A stretch of 64,000 nt of DNA from Dickeya aquatica (GCF_900095885.1 NZ_LT615367.1:2728001-2792000), one strand, 5' to 3'; shown: positions 45,671 through 56,635, numbered from the stretch's first letter. The notes: generated by a model not told the origin, from the sequence alone. Translations and numbers: made by a program.

Positions 45671-45866
45671 GCCTTGTTTCCCTCATTTTGACGCTGGTGG
45701 AAAGAAACCAGTGGTTACTTTTCATGCAACCACTCTTTAATGAATAGTCATTTCGGCCGTGAAGATCAAGCGATAGAATTCACGAAATTGTCATATTTGT
45801 GAGCCACACGGGGGGTTTTTCCGTGGCGGAGCGGTTTTTTTCAACCTAATCGGCTGAGCATAAAAC

Positions 45867-45930
45867 AAAATCTCTGAACACCGATTACCGTCACCGTGTG
45901 ACGGTGACACAACTGCCATCCAGAGATTTT
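45867..45930 (-). terminator. pqi operon terminator
   Basis: A compound hairpin: outer AAAATCTCTG (45867-45876) with CAGAGATTTT (45921-45930), inner GTCACCGT (45890-45897) with ACGGTGAC (45901-45908). On the minus strand it is followed by GTTTTA, 32 bases after the pqiC stop. It separates pqiABC from rmf. Confidence 0.75.
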
Positions 45931-45961
45931 TATTGCCATCAGACGCGATAAACGCGCCCGG

Positions 45962-46549
45962 TCAATCTGCCGTTTTTACCTGCCGCAGCACGGACTGCGC
46001 CACCTGTTGCCAGCCTGTCGCCAGTGCGCCGACCAGCGCATCATAACCATCGTCACGCAGGGCGACCTCCTGAGCAAACGGCTGGGTTATCACACGCTGG
46101 TTATCTTGCAGCACCCACTCGCCCTGAATCACGGCGTGCCCGTCAAAGCGCCCCTGAAATGCCGTCACATTCACGCGCAGGCTGGCGGTATTTTTCGTTA
46201 CCGGCCCGCTGGTAAAAACATGCCATCCGGCCAAGCCGCTACGCAACGATGTCACCAGCGCCTGTTGTAACTGCTGGTCAAGCGGGCTCGCCCAGAGGTT
46301 ATTCGTGGCCATGGTGTAACGCACCGGCGAAGTCTGAAACACCAGGCCATTGCCCGCCAGCGCATCAGCCAGCATCACGGGAGCCACCCATAATTGCCGC
46401 CCTTCGGCTTGCGTTACCGATGCGTGGCTATGTTGCGCCACTGCCGGAACAGGGAGCTGATAGAAAACCTTCTGTGGGCTGGAACAGGCTCCCAGCACCA
46501 GCACCAGCCACAACGGCCATCCTTTCATTATGCCTTTCACCTTCATCAT
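45962..46549 (-). CDS. pqiC: PqiC lipoprotein (ABC-type transport auxiliary)
   Basis: 195 residues. Lipobox VLGAC (Cys at about residue 22) then a DUF330/ABC-auxiliary domain starting SSPQKVFYQLPVP. PqiC is an outer-membrane lipoprotein working with PqiA and the MCE protein PqiB in lipid traffic across the envelope. The first ATG overlaps the pqiB stop as ATGA, suggesting coupling; a start seven codons later (46528) is also possible and would give a more usual signal peptide. Confidence 0.92.
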   Translation of the reverse strand: MMKVKGIMKGWPLWLVLVLGACSSPQKVFYQLPVPAVAQHSHASVTQAEGRQLWVAPVMLADALAGNGLVFQTSPVRYTMATNNLWASPLDQQLQQALVTSLRSGLAGWHVFTSGPVTKNTASLRVNVTAFQGRFDGHAVIQGEWVLQDNQRVITQPFAQEVALRDDGYDALVGALATGWQQVAQSVLRQVKTAD

Positions 46550-48198
46550 GGTTTCGCCTTCTTCGGCTGAGGATCCTGGGCACCGGGTGCCTCGAAAATC
46601 AGGGCATTACTTTTATCATTCAGCGTGCGCAGCAGCGGCTGTAATTCACGCAGTGTCTGATCCAACCGCTGCATATCAGCCACCATGCGGTTATACGCCG
46701 GGGAACCCGGTTGCACACCTTGCAGGCTCTGGTTCAACTCACGCAGCGTGCGCTGCATGTCTTGCGGCAGTTGTTGCATGGCGTCGCTGCGCATCAGGGT
46801 ATTGAGCGAGGTCAGCGCTGTTTGCAATTCATGCAAGGTCGTCTGGCTTTGCGACAGGGTTTTGGTCGCCTGCTCTACCATCGGGTTTAACGGCAACCCA
46901 TTGATTTTATCCAGCACAGACATCAGCTTTTGCTGAATTTGCGTTAACCCACCGTTGACTGTCGGCAGCACCGGGTAGCCATCCATTGACGCTATCGGCA
47001 AAGCCCGACCTTTTTGCTGCGGATAAAAATCAAGATCCACATAGAGTGCGCCGGTCAACAGATTGGCGGTTTTCATTGATGCTCTCAGGCCCGATATCGC
47101 CCCTTTACTCAGCTCTTGCGCAACGTCCATCCGATCGCGCAGCCCCTGTGTGAGGCGACCAGGCTCAATACGGATCAACACCGGAATACGGTAATCACTG
47201 TCAAAACTCTGCGGCAGGTTATGCGGGAAGAAGGGCACCTCGGCAACACTCCCCAGCCGGATACCGCGAAACTCGACCGGCGCGCCTACCTGTAATCCGC
47301 GCACTGACTCATCGAAGAACAGCAGGTACTCTTTATAATCGGTGTAGAGTGAATCCTGAATACTGGTTTGGTTATCAAACAACAGGTATTCATCACGCTC
47401 CTGAGCCGGTTTCCCCGCCTCCCAGCCAGCGGGCACATCAAAGCTCACCCCGCCACTGAGTAAGGTACTCAGCGACCCCATCTCCACTCGCATCCCCTGC
47501 GCCGAGAGATTCAGCGCCACACCGCTGTCTTTCCAAAAGCGCACATTGGCGGTCACCAGCGGGTCGTAAGGCGCGGCGATAAACACCTGATAACGCATCT
47601 TGCGGGCAACCGGGTCGAAATGGCTGGTTTCCACCGACCCAACGCGAAACCCACGAAACAGCACCGGGTCACCGGCGTTTAACTGGCCGGACTGTTCGCT
47701 GTTAAGCATAATGCGAATACCTTTCGCATCCGGCGAGGCCAGCGGCGGGGAGTCCAGCAACTGAAACGCCCGACTCTCTTGCTTGCCCGCCCCTGGCTGC
47801 AACTCGATGAACGCGCCGGAAAGCAGGGTGCCGAGCCCCGATACCCCCTCGCGGCCTATCTGGGGTTTAACCACCCAGAATGCGGAATCTTTGCCCAGCA
47901 ACTTCTCCATGCCTTCGTTCAGACGGGCTTTAATCTCCACCTGTTGCAGGTCATCGCTTAACCTGACGTTCTCAACCACCCCGACATTGACACTGCGGCT
48001 TTTAATGGTGGTTTTCCCCGCCTCAATGCCTTCGGCACTGCGCGTCGTCAGCGTAATTTCCGGCCCCTGATGGCTGATATGGTAAAACAAAATCCAGGCC
48101 CCTATCAGTACCGTGACAATCGGCACAATCCACACCGGTGACCAGCGTGTAATGCTTTCCACCTGTGCTGTCGTTTGATTAGTCTTGGTCAACGCCAT
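46546..48198 (-). CDS. pqiB: Intermembrane transport protein PqiB (MCE family)
   Basis: 550 residues, similar to E. coli PqiB (546). One N-terminal membrane segment (VWIVPIVTVLIGAWILFYHI) anchors three tandem MCE domains (the first at about GPEITLTTRSAEGIEAGKT), followed by a long C-terminal helical region (IQQKLMSVLDKINGLPLNPM onward) that forms the needle-like channel across the periplasm. Start at ATG 48198 with GAGGAG upstream; it overlaps the pqiA end by 20 bases. Confidence 0.95.
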   Translation of the reverse strand: MALTKTNQTTAQVESITRWSPVWIVPIVTVLIGAWILFYHISHQGPEITLTTRSAEGIEAGKTTIKSRSVNVGVVENVRLSDDLQQVEIKARLNEGMEKLLGKDSAFWVVKPQIGREGVSGLGTLLSGAFIELQPGAGKQESRAFQLLDSPPLASPDAKGIRIMLNSEQSGQLNAGDPVLFRGFRVGSVETSHFDPVARKMRYQVFIAAPYDPLVTANVRFWKDSGVALNLSAQGMRVEMGSLSTLLSGGVSFDVPAGWEAGKPAQERDEYLLFDNQTSIQDSLYTDYKEYLLFFDESVRGLQVGAPVEFRGIRLGSVAEVPFFPHNLPQSFDSDYRIPVLIRIEPGRLTQGLRDRMDVAQELSKGAISGLRASMKTANLLTGALYVDLDFYPQQKGRALPIASMDGYPVLPTVNGGLTQIQQKLMSVLDKINGLPLNPMVEQATKTLSQSQTTLHELQTALTSLNTLMRSDAMQQLPQDMQRTLRELNQSLQGVQPGSPAYNRMVADMQRLDQTLRELQPLLRTLNDKSNALIFEAPGAQDPQPKKAKP

Positions 48199-49447
48199 AC
48201 TCCTCTCCCTGTTCGTGATGACTGTCCCACAGCAGACGGGGATCAAAGGCCATCGCGGCAATCATGGTCAAAATGACAACACTGGCAAAAAGCACTGCGC
48301 CAATAGCCGGATAAATACTCATCAGTCGCCCCATTCGTACCATCGCTGACAGTACGGCAATCACGAATACGTCAATCATCGACCAGCGGCCGACAAACTC
48401 AACCATCTCATATAACTGGTGCAGGCGCGCAGCATCGTGCCGATGGGGGCCACGCGCGCGCCAGCACAGCCAACCCAGTGCCAGCATTTTCAACGAAGGC
48501 ACCATGATGCTGGCAATAAAAATCACCAGCGCAACCGGCCATGAACCACTCTCCCAGAGCAAAATAACCCCGGACATGATGGTGGATGTCACGCTATGGC
48601 CGAGCGCTTCTGTCACCATAATCGGCATAATATTGGCTGGCACATACAGCAGCACCGAGGTCAGCAGCAGCGCCAGTGTCCATTGCAGGCTATGCCGCCG
48701 ACGCACATGGCCATGACGGTGACAGCGCGGGCAGCGGTGTTCATCCGCAGGTAAAATCGCACGGCAACAGGCACATGCACGCACCCCCTGCGACATCCCG
48801 CTCTCACCGCAAACCAGCCCGGCAGGCATCGGCGGCGGCGGGGCGACATCATCCCATAGCCAGCGGCGATCCAGGCTCTGAAAAGCCAGTAATTGCAACA
48901 GACAAAAGACGATATAGGGAATAAAACTGGCACCAATGCCGATATCACCGTACGCCATCAGTTTGACGAAACTGACCAGCACACCGGCGAGAAAAATTTC
49001 CGCCATCCCCCAGCTTTTCAACTGGAAGAGCACCTTGGTAAAAGAGCGCTTGATACCGGTAGATAACGGCACGCGCAGGCATAACAGCGCCATCATCAGC
49101 ATTGAGCACGCCGGTATCAGTTGCACAAACAACAAAAACAGCGTCGCCACACTGGCGTAGCTTTCCGCCACCATCACCCGTGGAATTTCCAGCAGCGTAA
49201 TTTCGCTGCGAATACCGGCGACGGTCATGGAAACAAACGGAAATAGCATTGATAACAGCAACATTATCAATGTACTGAAAGCAAAACTGGCAGGCCGCCA
49301 GCGCGGCTCACGCTGGCGACTGGATAACACCGCATGACAGCGCGGACACACCGCACGCTGGCCATCCTGTAACGAAGGCAGTTCCAGCAGCAGGTCACAG
49401 TGCGGGCACAGCATATGCCGGTCATAGTGGTGATGATGTCCACACAT
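48179..49447 (-). CDS. pqiA: Intermembrane transport protein PqiA
   Basis: 422 residues. Two repeats, each with a zinc-ribbon-like Cys motif (LCPHCDLLLELP...CPRCH near the N-terminus; CACCRAIL...CPRCH near residue 255) followed by four membrane segments. Inner-membrane partner of PqiB and PqiC; paraquat-inducible through SoxRS in E. coli. The N-terminus has a His run (MCGHHHHYDRH). Start at ATG 49447, with GGAGG upstream; 20 upstream codons were dropped. Confidence 0.95.
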   Translation of the reverse strand: MCGHHHHYDRHMLCPHCDLLLELPSLQDGQRAVCPRCHAVLSSRQREPRWRPASFAFSTLIMLLLSMLFPFVSMTVAGIRSEITLLEIPRVMVAESYASVATLFLLFVQLIPACSMLMMALLCLRVPLSTGIKRSFTKVLFQLKSWGMAEIFLAGVLVSFVKLMAYGDIGIGASFIPYIVFCLLQLLAFQSLDRRWLWDDVAPPPPMPAGLVCGESGMSQGVRACACCRAILPADEHRCPRCHRHGHVRRRHSLQWTLALLLTSVLLYVPANIMPIMVTEALGHSVTSTIMSGVILLWESGSWPVALVIFIASIMVPSLKMLALGWLCWRARGPHRHDAARLHQLYEMVEFVGRWSMIDVFVIAVLSAMVRMGRLMSIYPAIGAVLFASVVILTMIAAMAFDPRLLWDSHHEQGEEYGVDQD

Positions 49448-49579
49448 TCGCCGCCTCCGGGTGGCCTGACTGAGACACAAAAGCATGACGCTGCGCTGAG
49501 CAGACAACCCTCGTCTCAGCGCAGCCCTTCACACCCAGAAACACCGCAGGCAGGCGACACTCTAGCGCCTGCCTCGTAC

Positions 49580-51496
49580 CTAAGCGTTTTTCTGGGCTTC
49601 CAGCGTTTCCCAACGCTCAAAGCAGCTTTCCAGCTGTTGTTCTGCCGTGGCCAGTGCATTGAGTACCGGCTGCGTTTCATCATGCGTGCGAGAGAAAAAC
49701 GCCGGGTCGTTCATTTGCTGTTGCAGGCGCTCAATCTCTTGCTCCAGCGCCTCAATCTGTTGTGGCAACTGCTCAAGCTCACGCTGTTGGTTATAACTGA
49801 GTTTCCCGCCAGTGCGCTTGGCGCTTGATGCGCTGGCCAGAGTTGCCGACGGCACAGCAGGCTCTTTTGGCGCGCTCGTCGCGCTGCGTTGCGCTGCCGA
49901 GGCGGCACGCTGTTGCTGTGCGTCATAGTAACCGCCAACATAGCGGCCAATCACGCCATTGCCTTCGAAAATCCAGCACTCGGTAACACTGTTATCGACG
50001 AACTGACGATCATGGCTGACCAGCAGCACCGTACCCTGGTAGCTTTCCAGTAACTCTTCCAGCAGTTCCAGCGTTTCCACATCCAGATCGTTGGTCGGTT
50101 CATCAAGAATCAGCAGGTTGCTGGGTTTAAGGAACAAACGCGCCAGCAACAGGCGGTTGCGCTCCCCACCGGATAATGCCCTGACCGGTGTCATGGCGCG
50201 TTTCGGGTGAAACAGAAAGTCTTGCAAATAGCCCAGCACATGGCGCGAGCGGCCATTAACCATCACTTCCTGTTTGCCTTCGGCCAGGTTATCCATCACC
50301 GTTTTGTCCGGGTCCAGCTCGGCACGGTGTTGATCGAAATAAGCCACTTCCAGTTTGGTGCCACAGTGGATACGTCCGGCGCTGGCGGCCAGTTGCCCCA
50401 GCATCAGCTTCAGCAAGGTGGTTTTTCCACAGCCGTTCGGCCCCACCAGCGCGATTTTATCGCTACGCTGTACCTGTGCCGAAAAGCCGGACACCAGCGT
50501 CTTGCCCGCCACCTGATAGTGAACGTCTTCCAGCTCAAAGACGATTTTGCCGGATCGCGCGGCCTCTTCTACCTGCATTTTGGCTGAACCCATCACTTCA
50601 CGGCGCTCGGCACGCTCCTGACGCATCGCCTTGAGCGCCCGCACCCGCCCTTCGTTACGGGTACGCCGCGCCTTGATGCCCTGGCGGATCCACACCTCTT
50701 CCTGCGCCAGCTTGCGGTCGAACTCCGCATTCTGTAACTCTTCGACCCGCAGCGCTTCCTCTTTACCGGCCAAATAGGTGTCATAGTTACCCGGCCAGGA
50801 GACCAGCTTGCCGCGATCCAAATCGACAATCCGGGTCGCCATGTTGCGGATAAAAGAGCGGTCATGGGAGATAAACACGATACTGCCGGAAAACGCCTTC
50901 AGGAATCCTTCCAGCCAGTCGATGGTTTCGATATCCAGATGGTTGGTCGGCTCATCAAGCAACAACACCCGAGGGCCGCTCACCAGCGCCCGGCCGAGCG
51001 CGGCCTTACGCAACCAGCCACCGGAGAGCGCCGACAGCGGCATATCCGCGGATAACCCCAACTGCGCCAGCACTTCATTGATGCGGTCTTCGAGCTTCCA
51101 CAACCCCTGGTGGTCAAGCACGTCCTGAATTTTCGCCAGTTGATTGAGGTTTTTCTCGCTCGGGTCTTCGCCGACCTGGCGCAACGCCGTATGGTAGGCT
51201 TTAAGGTATTCGGCCTGCGCGGCCACCCCTTCGGCAACAAAATCGAACACGGTGCCGGCCACATTACGTGGCGGATCTTGCTGCAAACGAGCGACAATCA
51301 AATCCTGCTCATACACCAGCCGGCCATCATCCAGCGGCGTCTCCTGGGACAAAATTTTCAGCAGCGTCGATTTCCCTGCGCCGTTACGCCCCACCAGACA
51401 CACCCGTTCGTTGTCCTCAATGTGCAGCTCGGTATTGTCCAACAGCGGCGCGTCGCTAAATGACAGCCAGGCACCGGATAAACTGATCAATGACAT
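49580..51496 (-). CDS. uup: ABC-F ATPase Uup
   Basis: 638 residues. Two ABC domains without membrane segments: Walker A GRNGAGKST (about 36-44) and GPNGCGKTT (about 352-360), signatures LSGGW and LSGGERNRLLLARLF, Walker B LLLDEPTNHLD and LILDEPTNDLD, and the C-terminal coiled coil (QQREL...EALEQEIERLQQQ) that binds DNA or ribosomes in this family. It affects transposon excision and ribosome function in E. coli. Start at MSLISLSG; 13 upstream codons overlap rlmL and were dropped. Confidence 0.96.
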   Translation of the reverse strand: MSLISLSGAWLSFSDAPLLDNTELHIEDNERVCLVGRNGAGKSTLLKILSQETPLDDGRLVYEQDLIVARLQQDPPRNVAGTVFDFVAEGVAAQAEYLKAYHTALRQVGEDPSEKNLNQLAKIQDVLDHQGLWKLEDRINEVLAQLGLSADMPLSALSGGWLRKAALGRALVSGPRVLLLDEPTNHLDIETIDWLEGFLKAFSGSIVFISHDRSFIRNMATRIVDLDRGKLVSWPGNYDTYLAGKEEALRVEELQNAEFDRKLAQEEVWIRQGIKARRTRNEGRVRALKAMRQERAERREVMGSAKMQVEEAARSGKIVFELEDVHYQVAGKTLVSGFSAQVQRSDKIALVGPNGCGKTTLLKLMLGQLAASAGRIHCGTKLEVAYFDQHRAELDPDKTVMDNLAEGKQEVMVNGRSRHVLGYLQDFLFHPKRAMTPVRALSGGERNRLLLARLFLKPSNLLILDEPTNDLDVETLELLEELLESYQGTVLLVSHDRQFVDNSVTECWIFEGNGVIGRYVGGYYDAQQQRAASAAQRSATSAPKEPAVPSATLASASSAKRTGGKLSYNQQRELEQLPQQIEALEQEIERLQQQMNDPAFFSRTHDETQPVLNALATAEQQLESCFERWETLEAQKNA

Positions 51497-51501
51497 GGTA
51501 A

Positions 51502-53634
51502 TTACTTTTCCTCGAAAGCGTGTGTGAGCAGCCAACTGTTGTGGATCTGGCGGTTACGGGCGAAATCCTGCGACAACGTCTGTGCACTGATGTCCTTCGC
51601 CGACAGCCCCAGTGCCGTCAACCCGGCGATATCCATCTGGAAACCGCGCTTGTTATTGGAAAACAGGATGGTGCCGCCGGGGCGTAACATCCGTTTAAGC
51701 TGGGTCATCAGCATCAGGTGATCGCGCTGCACATCAAACGATGCCTCCATCCGCTTGGAGTTAGAAAACGTCGGCGGATCGATAAAAATCAGGTCGAACT
51801 GTTCGTGCGTCTCCTGCATCCAGGCCAGGCAATCAGCCTGCATCAGGCGATGCTGGCGGCCGGTCAGGCCATTAAGGCGCAGGTTTTTCTCCGCCCACTC
51901 CAGATAGGTACGCGACATATCTACCGTGGTGGTGGAGCGAGCGCCACCGAGCCCGGCGTGCACACTGGCGGTGCCGGTATAGGCAAACAGGTTGAGAAAA
52001 TCTTTGCCTTTGCTCATCTGGCCCAGCATTTGCCGGGCAATGCGGTGGTCGAGAAACAGCCCGGTGTCGAGATAGTCAGTCAGGTTCACCCACAGTTTGG
52101 CGTTAAATTCGCTGACTTGCAGAAACTCGCCCTTCTCGGCCATTTTCTCATACTGATTTTTGCCTTTTTGCCGCTCACGGGTTTTCAACACCAAATGGCT
52201 GGCCGGAATATCCAGCACGCTAAGGGTGGCATTAATGATGTCAAACACGCGCTGGCGGGCTTTTTGCGCATCGATACTCTTGGGCGGCGCATACTCTTGT
52301 ACCACCACCCGGCTGCCGTAACGATCTATCGCCACGTTGTACTCCGGCAGGTCAGCATCGTACAGGCGGTAACACGCGATCCCCTGCTGCTGCGCCCATT
52401 TTTCCAGTTTGCGCAGGTTCTTGCGCAGGCGGTTGGCAAAATCCTCGGCAAAGACCGCCGTTTGTGGGGTATCGCTCTGCAGCTCGCCTGACGCCAGGCG
52501 GTAGTTTTTCTGCACGCACTCCAGCGGGCCGTTTTTCGCCTTGAACTGGCGATCGGCACGCAGTTGCAGACAACTGAGCAGTTCCGGCGAGGCGCTAAAC
52601 AGCGATAACTGCCAGCCGCCAAACTCACTCTTCATCTTACGGCCCAGCAGGTTATGCAGTGCGATCAGCGCCGGTTCGCTCTCCAGCCGCTCGCCGTAAG
52701 GCGGGTTGCTGACAACGGTGCCTGCCGGCCCTTGCGGCAGCGGGTTTTTCAGCTGTGTGGCATCACGCGCGTCAAAAACGATGATTAGTTCGCTGACGCC
52801 GGCACGGCGCGCATTGGCGCTGGCAATCTCGATGATGCGCCGGTCAATATCCGAACCGAAGAAACGCGATGTGGTGGCTTGCAGGCCGGCACGGGCGCGC
52901 GCTTGCGCGTCGGTTGTGACGCTTTTCCACAGCGCGGCATCGTGCTTTTTCCAGGCCAGAAAGCCCCAATGCTGGCGATGCAGGCCCGGCGCGCGATCGG
53001 CGGCCATCATCGCCGCTTCTATCAACAGCGTGCCTGAGCCGCACATCGGGTCACACATCGGCGTGCCCGGCAGCCAGCCCGAGCGCTGCACAATGGCCGC
53101 GGCCAGCGTCTCTTTAAGCGGAGCTTGCCCGGCCTGCTCGCGGTAGCCGCGCAGATGCAGCCCTTCACCACTGAGATCCAGCGCAACGCTTGCCTGCTCG
53201 CGCTGCAAAAACACATCCACGCGAATATCGGCTTGCTGGCGGGCCACGTCCGGGCGCTGGCCGGTTTTGCGGCTAAAGCTGTCAACAATCGCATCTTTCA
53301 CCTTGAGCGCACCGTACTGACTGTTGCGAATGACCTCGTTCGTGCCATTGAAATGCACCACAAAGGTGTGATTGACATCAAACATCTCGCTCCAGTCCAC
53401 CGCCTGCACGCCCAGATATAAATCCAGATCGCTGTAGACCTTAAACGTATTGAGCGGCAACAGAATACGGGACGCCAGGCGGCTCCACATCAGGCTTTGG
53501 TACAGCAGCCGATTGTCTCCCTGAAAGTGCACTCCGCCCTGCACCACCGTGCAGTGCTGCGCGCCCAGCGCCTCCAGTTCACTTTTTAACAATTCTTCCA
53601 GACCACGCGCCGTGCTGGCAAACAGAGAGTTCAT
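51502..53634 (-). CDS. rlmL: 23S rRNA m2G2445/m7G2069 methyltransferase RlmKL
   Basis: 710 residues. A fusion: THUMP domain plus N-terminal methyltransferase RlmL ([20 protein letters not shown] at the start; SAM-site [16 protein letters not shown] at about 190; NPPYGERL catalytic motif at about 310) and C-terminal RlmK ([20 protein letters not shown] at about 545 and [12 protein letters not shown] near 635). It modifies both helix sites in 23S rRNA. Five bases upstream of uup on the same strand. Confidence 0.97.
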   Translation of the reverse strand: MNSLFASTARGLEELLKSELEALGAQHCTVVQGGVHFQGDNRLLYQSLMWSRLASRILLPLNTFKVYSDLDLYLGVQAVDWSEMFDVNHTFVVHFNGTNEVIRNSQYGALKVKDAIVDSFSRKTGQRPDVARQQADIRVDVFLQREQASVALDLSGEGLHLRGYREQAGQAPLKETLAAAIVQRSGWLPGTPMCDPMCGSGTLLIEAAMMAADRAPGLHRQHWGFLAWKKHDAALWKSVTTDAQARARAGLQATTSRFFGSDIDRRIIEIASANARRAGVSELIIVFDARDATQLKNPLPQGPAGTVVSNPPYGERLESEPALIALHNLLGRKMKSEFGGWQLSLFSASPELLSCLQLRADRQFKAKNGPLECVQKNYRLASGELQSDTPQTAVFAEDFANRLRKNLRKLEKWAQQQGIACYRLYDADLPEYNVAIDRYGSRVVVQEYAPPKSIDAQKARQRVFDIINATLSVLDIPASHLVLKTRERQKGKNQYEKMAEKGEFLQVSEFNAKLWVNLTDYLDTGLFLDHRIARQMLGQMSKGKDFLNLFAYTGTASVHAGLGGARSTTTVDMSRTYLEWAEKNLRLNGLTGRQHRLMQADCLAWMQETHEQFDLIFIDPPTFSNSKRMEASFDVQRDHLMLMTQLKRMLRPGGTILFSNNKRGFQMDIAGLTALGLSAKDISAQTLSQDFARNRQIHNSWLLTHAFEEK

Positions 53635-53730
53635 ATCGCAGCTATCACCTTAAAGAAAATTGAGGCGCATTATAGCTAATCCCGGCGGCTTGTCATAAAG
53701 TTGCCGCTTTCATTCAGCAAGGAGCCCCCT

Positions 53731-54819
53731 GTGATAGCACTCAACCGGCTTTTTGTTCATCCGGTCAAATCAATGCGTGGCATCAGCCTGTCGCCCATGA
53801 TGGTCAGCCCCGGCGGGCCTGCGTTTGACCGCATCTTTATGCTAACCGAGCCAGACGGCACCTTTATTACCGCGCGACAGTACCCGCAACTGGTGCTCTT
53901 TACCCCCGCGTTGACGCCAGAAGGTCTGTTACTGAGCGCGCCGGATGGCAACACACTGGCGGTTAACTTTACTGATTTCACGCCCTCGCTCGCGCCGACC
54001 GAGGTTTGGGGCAACCACTTTGAGGCGCATATTGCCCATGACCCCATCAACCGCTGGCTCAGTGAATACCTGCAACGTCCGGTGCAGTTGCGCTGGCAGG
54101 GGCCAGAGCCGTCGCGGCGCGTTAAGCGCCACCCGCAAACACCGCTGCATTTTGCCGATGGCTACCCTTTTTTGCTGGTGAATGAAGCTTCTTTTGACGA
54201 CTTGCGCCGTCGCTGCGCTGCTGGCGTGCGAATTGAGCAGTTTCGCGCCAATTTGATTGTCAGTGGTGCTCAGCCCTATGCCGAAGACAGTTGGCAAACC
54301 GTGCGCATAGGGGACGTGATTTTCGATGTCGCCAAACCCTGTAGCCGCTGCGTACTCACCACTGTCAGCCTCGAGCGCGGGCGTCGCCACCCATCGGGAG
54401 AGCCGCTGGCAACGCTGCAACAGTATCGCACCGCGCAAGACGGCGACGTGGATTTCGGCATCAACCTGATAGCGCGTAGCCGTGGCATCCTGCGCGTGGG
54501 GGATAGCCTGGAGGTACTGGCCACCAAACCGCCGCGCCCTTACGGAGCCGCAGCTCAGACCGGTGGCGAAAACAAGACGGCTGCACCGGCGGATACACGA
54601 GCGGTGCGCATCACCTATCAGGGCAACACCTTTACAGGTAATAACCAGCAGATAGTGCTGGAGCAACTCGAGCAACAGGGGATTCGGGTGCCTTATTCAT
54701 GCCGGGCAGGGTTGTGCGGATGCTGTCGGCTCACGCTGACACAAGGTGCTGTCGCGCCACTGAAAGCGGGGCACAAACGGATGATGGGGAAATTCTGGCG
54801 TGCAGTTGCGTGCCCGTGA
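53731..54819 (+). CDS. ycbX: MOSC/ferredoxin protein YcbX, frameshifted near the 3' end
   Basis: 362 residues as read. N-terminal beta-barrel and MOSC domain ([20 protein letters not shown]; catalytic-type Cys in [14 protein letters not shown]) and a C-terminal 2Fe-2S ferredoxin domain with Cys324, Cys329 and Cys332 ([10 protein letters not shown]). YcbX reduces N-hydroxylated bases with CysJ as partner in E. coli. The last 18 or so residues are abnormal. Adding one G to the GGGG run at 54768-54771 restores [19 protein letters not shown] and a normal stop at 54837-54839, including the fourth cluster cysteine. So the gene has a one-base deletion or the sequence an error. Start is GTG 53731 with AAGGAG six bases upstream. 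Confidence 0.88.
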   Translation: MIALNRLFVHPVKSMRGISLSPMMVSPGGPAFDRIFMLTEPDGTFITARQYPQLVLFTPALTPEGLLLSAPDGNTLAVNFTDFTPSLAPTEVWGNHFEAHIAHDPINRWLSEYLQRPVQLRWQGPEPSRRVKRHPQTPLHFADGYPFLLVNEASFDDLRRRCAAGVRIEQFRANLIVSGAQPYAEDSWQTVRIGDVIFDVAKPCSRCVLTTVSLERGRRHPSGEPLATLQQYRTAQDGDVDFGINLIARSRGILRVGDSLEVLATKPPRPYGAAAQTGGENKTAAPADTRAVRITYQGNTFTGNNQQIVLEQLEQQGIRVPYSCRAGLCGCCRLTLTQGAVAPLKAGHKRMMGKFWRAVACP

Positions 54820-54860
54820 GCGATATTACGCTGGATTAAGCCACGCCGCAGCGGCGAAAA

Positions 54861-54901
54861 CACAGGGCAACGCCCCATCACAGGCGGTGCGTTGCCCTGT
54901 G
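54861..54901. terminator. Bidirectional terminator between ycbX and zapC
   Basis: A perfect 13-bp stem (CACAGGGCAACGC at 54861-54873, complement at 54889-54901) with a 15-nt loop between convergent genes. Confidence 0.75.
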
Positions 54902-55456
54902 TTATCCGGCAAAGGCGTAACGGGGAGAAAGCGTCTCGGGATGCGGCGAATAAAAGCGTAGCCGGTCGTGCATGATTTTAATGGCGTCCGCGCGTTGTAG
55001 CGTTTTACCGTTCAGCACCAGTTGCTCTTGTACCAGCAGGCACAGGCTGGCGTTATCGCCGGCCTCCACCACCATGAAATAAGCCGACTCCGGGCGCTCA
55101 TTTAACATCACACTCACCAGATCACCGGTCTGCGGCATGCCGTCAAGCGCGCCATACACACGAAAATGCCAGCTTTTCGGCATCAGCGGTTTCAAAAAAC
55201 GGTTCGCCACCAGCGCATTGAGTACCAACTCAGCGGTTTCAGTCGTGGTTAACCCCAAAGGCTGGCACTTCTCCTGAAAAGTGAAAAACAGTGCGGCATC
55301 CTCAACGCAAAACGCTGCGGCGCTAAAGGCATCCGGCGTGAGCATGGACGCAGGGAAGTGGGAACAAAACACCTTGCCATTGGCAAGGTCAAGCATCAGG
55401 CGCGCCTGTTCGGCATCAAAATACCAGCGCCAGTGATCGTCAGGTATCAGCTTCAT
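54902..55456 (-). CDS. zapC: Cell-division protein ZapC
   Basis: 184 residues, near the E. coli length of 180. It binds and bundles FtsZ at the early Z ring. The conserved N-terminus KLIPDDHWRWYFDAEQARLMLDLANG and the later KPLMPKSWHFRVYG fit the family. Same strand as pyrD, just downstream, as in E. coli. Confidence 0.95.
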   Translation of the reverse strand: MKLIPDDHWRWYFDAEQARLMLDLANGKVFCSHFPASMLTPDAFSAAAFCVEDAALFFTFQEKCQPLGLTTTETAELVLNALVANRFLKPLMPKSWHFRVYGALDGMPQTGDLVSVMLNERPESAYFMVVEAGDNASLCLLVQEQLVLNGKTLQRADAIKIMHDRLRFYSPHPETLSPRYAFAG

Positions 55457-55577
55457 GTCTAACCTTTATCCCGAGCCTTTGGCTCAGTTCTGATGCTTTT
55501 TATACAGTAGGCTTCACCGCAATAAGGTGAAGAAAATCAAGATGACGTCATTTCATGCAAACGAAGCCGAATATAAA

Positions 55578-55610
55578 CCAGCGTCGCGGGGAAATAAACC
55601 CCGACGCTGG
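55578..55610 (-). terminator. pyrD terminator
   Basis: CCAGCGTCGCGGGG (55578-55591) pairs with CCCCGACGCTGG (55599-55610), with a small bulge and a 7-nt loop, 17 bases after the pyrD stop. No long T-tract. Confidence 0.65.
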
Positions 55611-55627
55611 CTGCGACAAATGAAAAA

Positions 55628-56635
55628 TCAGATGTGAGTAACAATATCTTTAATCAGGCGAGGGCCGTGATAAATAAACCCGCTATATACCTGCACCAGC
55701 GTTGCGCCTGCCGCCAGCTTTTCACGCGCGGCCACCACCGAGTCAATTCCGCCAACGCCAATAATCGGCAAACGCCCGTGTAATTCCTGAGATAAGCGGC
55801 GAATCACCTCGGTACTACGCGATTGCAGTGGCCGCCCGCTTAATCCGCCGGTTTGCCCGCAGTGATTCAGGCCCTGAATCAATTGCCTGTCGAGCGTGGT
55901 ATTGGTGGCAATGACACCGTCAATCTGATGGCGCACCAGGCTGTCGGCAATTTGCACCAACTCCTCGTCGGATAAATCCGGCGCAATTTTTACCGCCACC
56001 GGCACATATTTCTGATAACGGGCATGCAGTTCAGCCTGTTTATTTTTTATCGCCTGCAATAAATCATCCAGCGCGTCACCGTATTGCAGCGTGCGCAGCC
56101 CCGGCGTGTTCGGTGAGGAAATATTAATGGCGATATAGCCGGAGTGGGCATAGATCTTATCCATACAGAGAAGATAATCGTCTTTGCCCTGCTCAACCGG
56201 AGTGTCTTTATTTTTACCGATATTAATGCCAAGCACGCCGCCAAAACGGGCACGTTTCACATTCTCGACCAGATTATCCACCCCACGGTTATTAAACCCC
56301 ATGCGGTTAATCAGCCCCTGCGCTTCCACCACCCGGAACAGCCGGGGTTTGTCATTGCCCGGTTGCGGGCGTGGCGTCACGGTGCCTATCTCAATAAAAC
56401 CAAAGCCCATTGCACCGAGCGCATCAATACACTCGCCGTCTTTATCAAGCCCTGCGGCCAGCCCGAGCGGGTTGCGAAACGATAACCCCATACAGATGAC
56501 AGGTTTGGTCGGCACAGACTGACGCACCAGCCATTCAAAGGGAGTATGGGTAATTCGACGCAACTGATGCAGAGTAAACTCGTGCGCCTGTTCGGGGTCG
56601 AGCTGGAATAACGCTTTACGAATGAGGGGATACAT
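55628..56635 (-). CDS. pyrD: Dihydroorotate dehydrogenase, class 2 (quinone)
   Basis: 335 residues. A membrane-associated FMN enzyme that oxidises dihydroorotate to orotate with ubiquinone in UMP synthesis. The N-terminal amphipathic helix pair ([23 protein letters not shown]) marks class 2; [23 protein letters not shown] (catalytic Ser region) and GVGGIDS near the end bind FMN. A perfect PurR box lies upstream. Confidence 0.97.
   Translation of the reverse strand: MYPLIRKALFQLDPEQAHEFTLHQLRRITHTPFEWLVRQSVPTKPVICMGLSFRNPLGLAAGLDKDGECIDALGAMGFGFIEIGTVTPRPQPGNDKPRLFRVVEAQGLINRMGFNNRGVDNLVENVKRARFGGVLGINIGKNKDTPVEQGKDDYLLCMDKIYAHSGYIAINISSPNTPGLRTLQYGDALDDLLQAIKNKQAELHARYQKYVPVAVKIAPDLSDEELVQIADSLVRHQIDGVIATNTTLDRQLIQGLNHCGQTGGLSGRPLQSRSTEVIRRLSQELHGRLPIIGVGGIDSVVAAREKLAAGATLVQVYSGFIYHGPRLIKDIVTHI

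Noticed and set aside
51718..52491. 257-residue open frame opposite rlmL
   Set aside because: Antisense to a well-supported methyltransferase, with no domain signature.
53929..54675. 248-residue open frame opposite ycbX
   Set aside because: Antisense shadow in G+C-rich DNA; no start context or recognisable motif.
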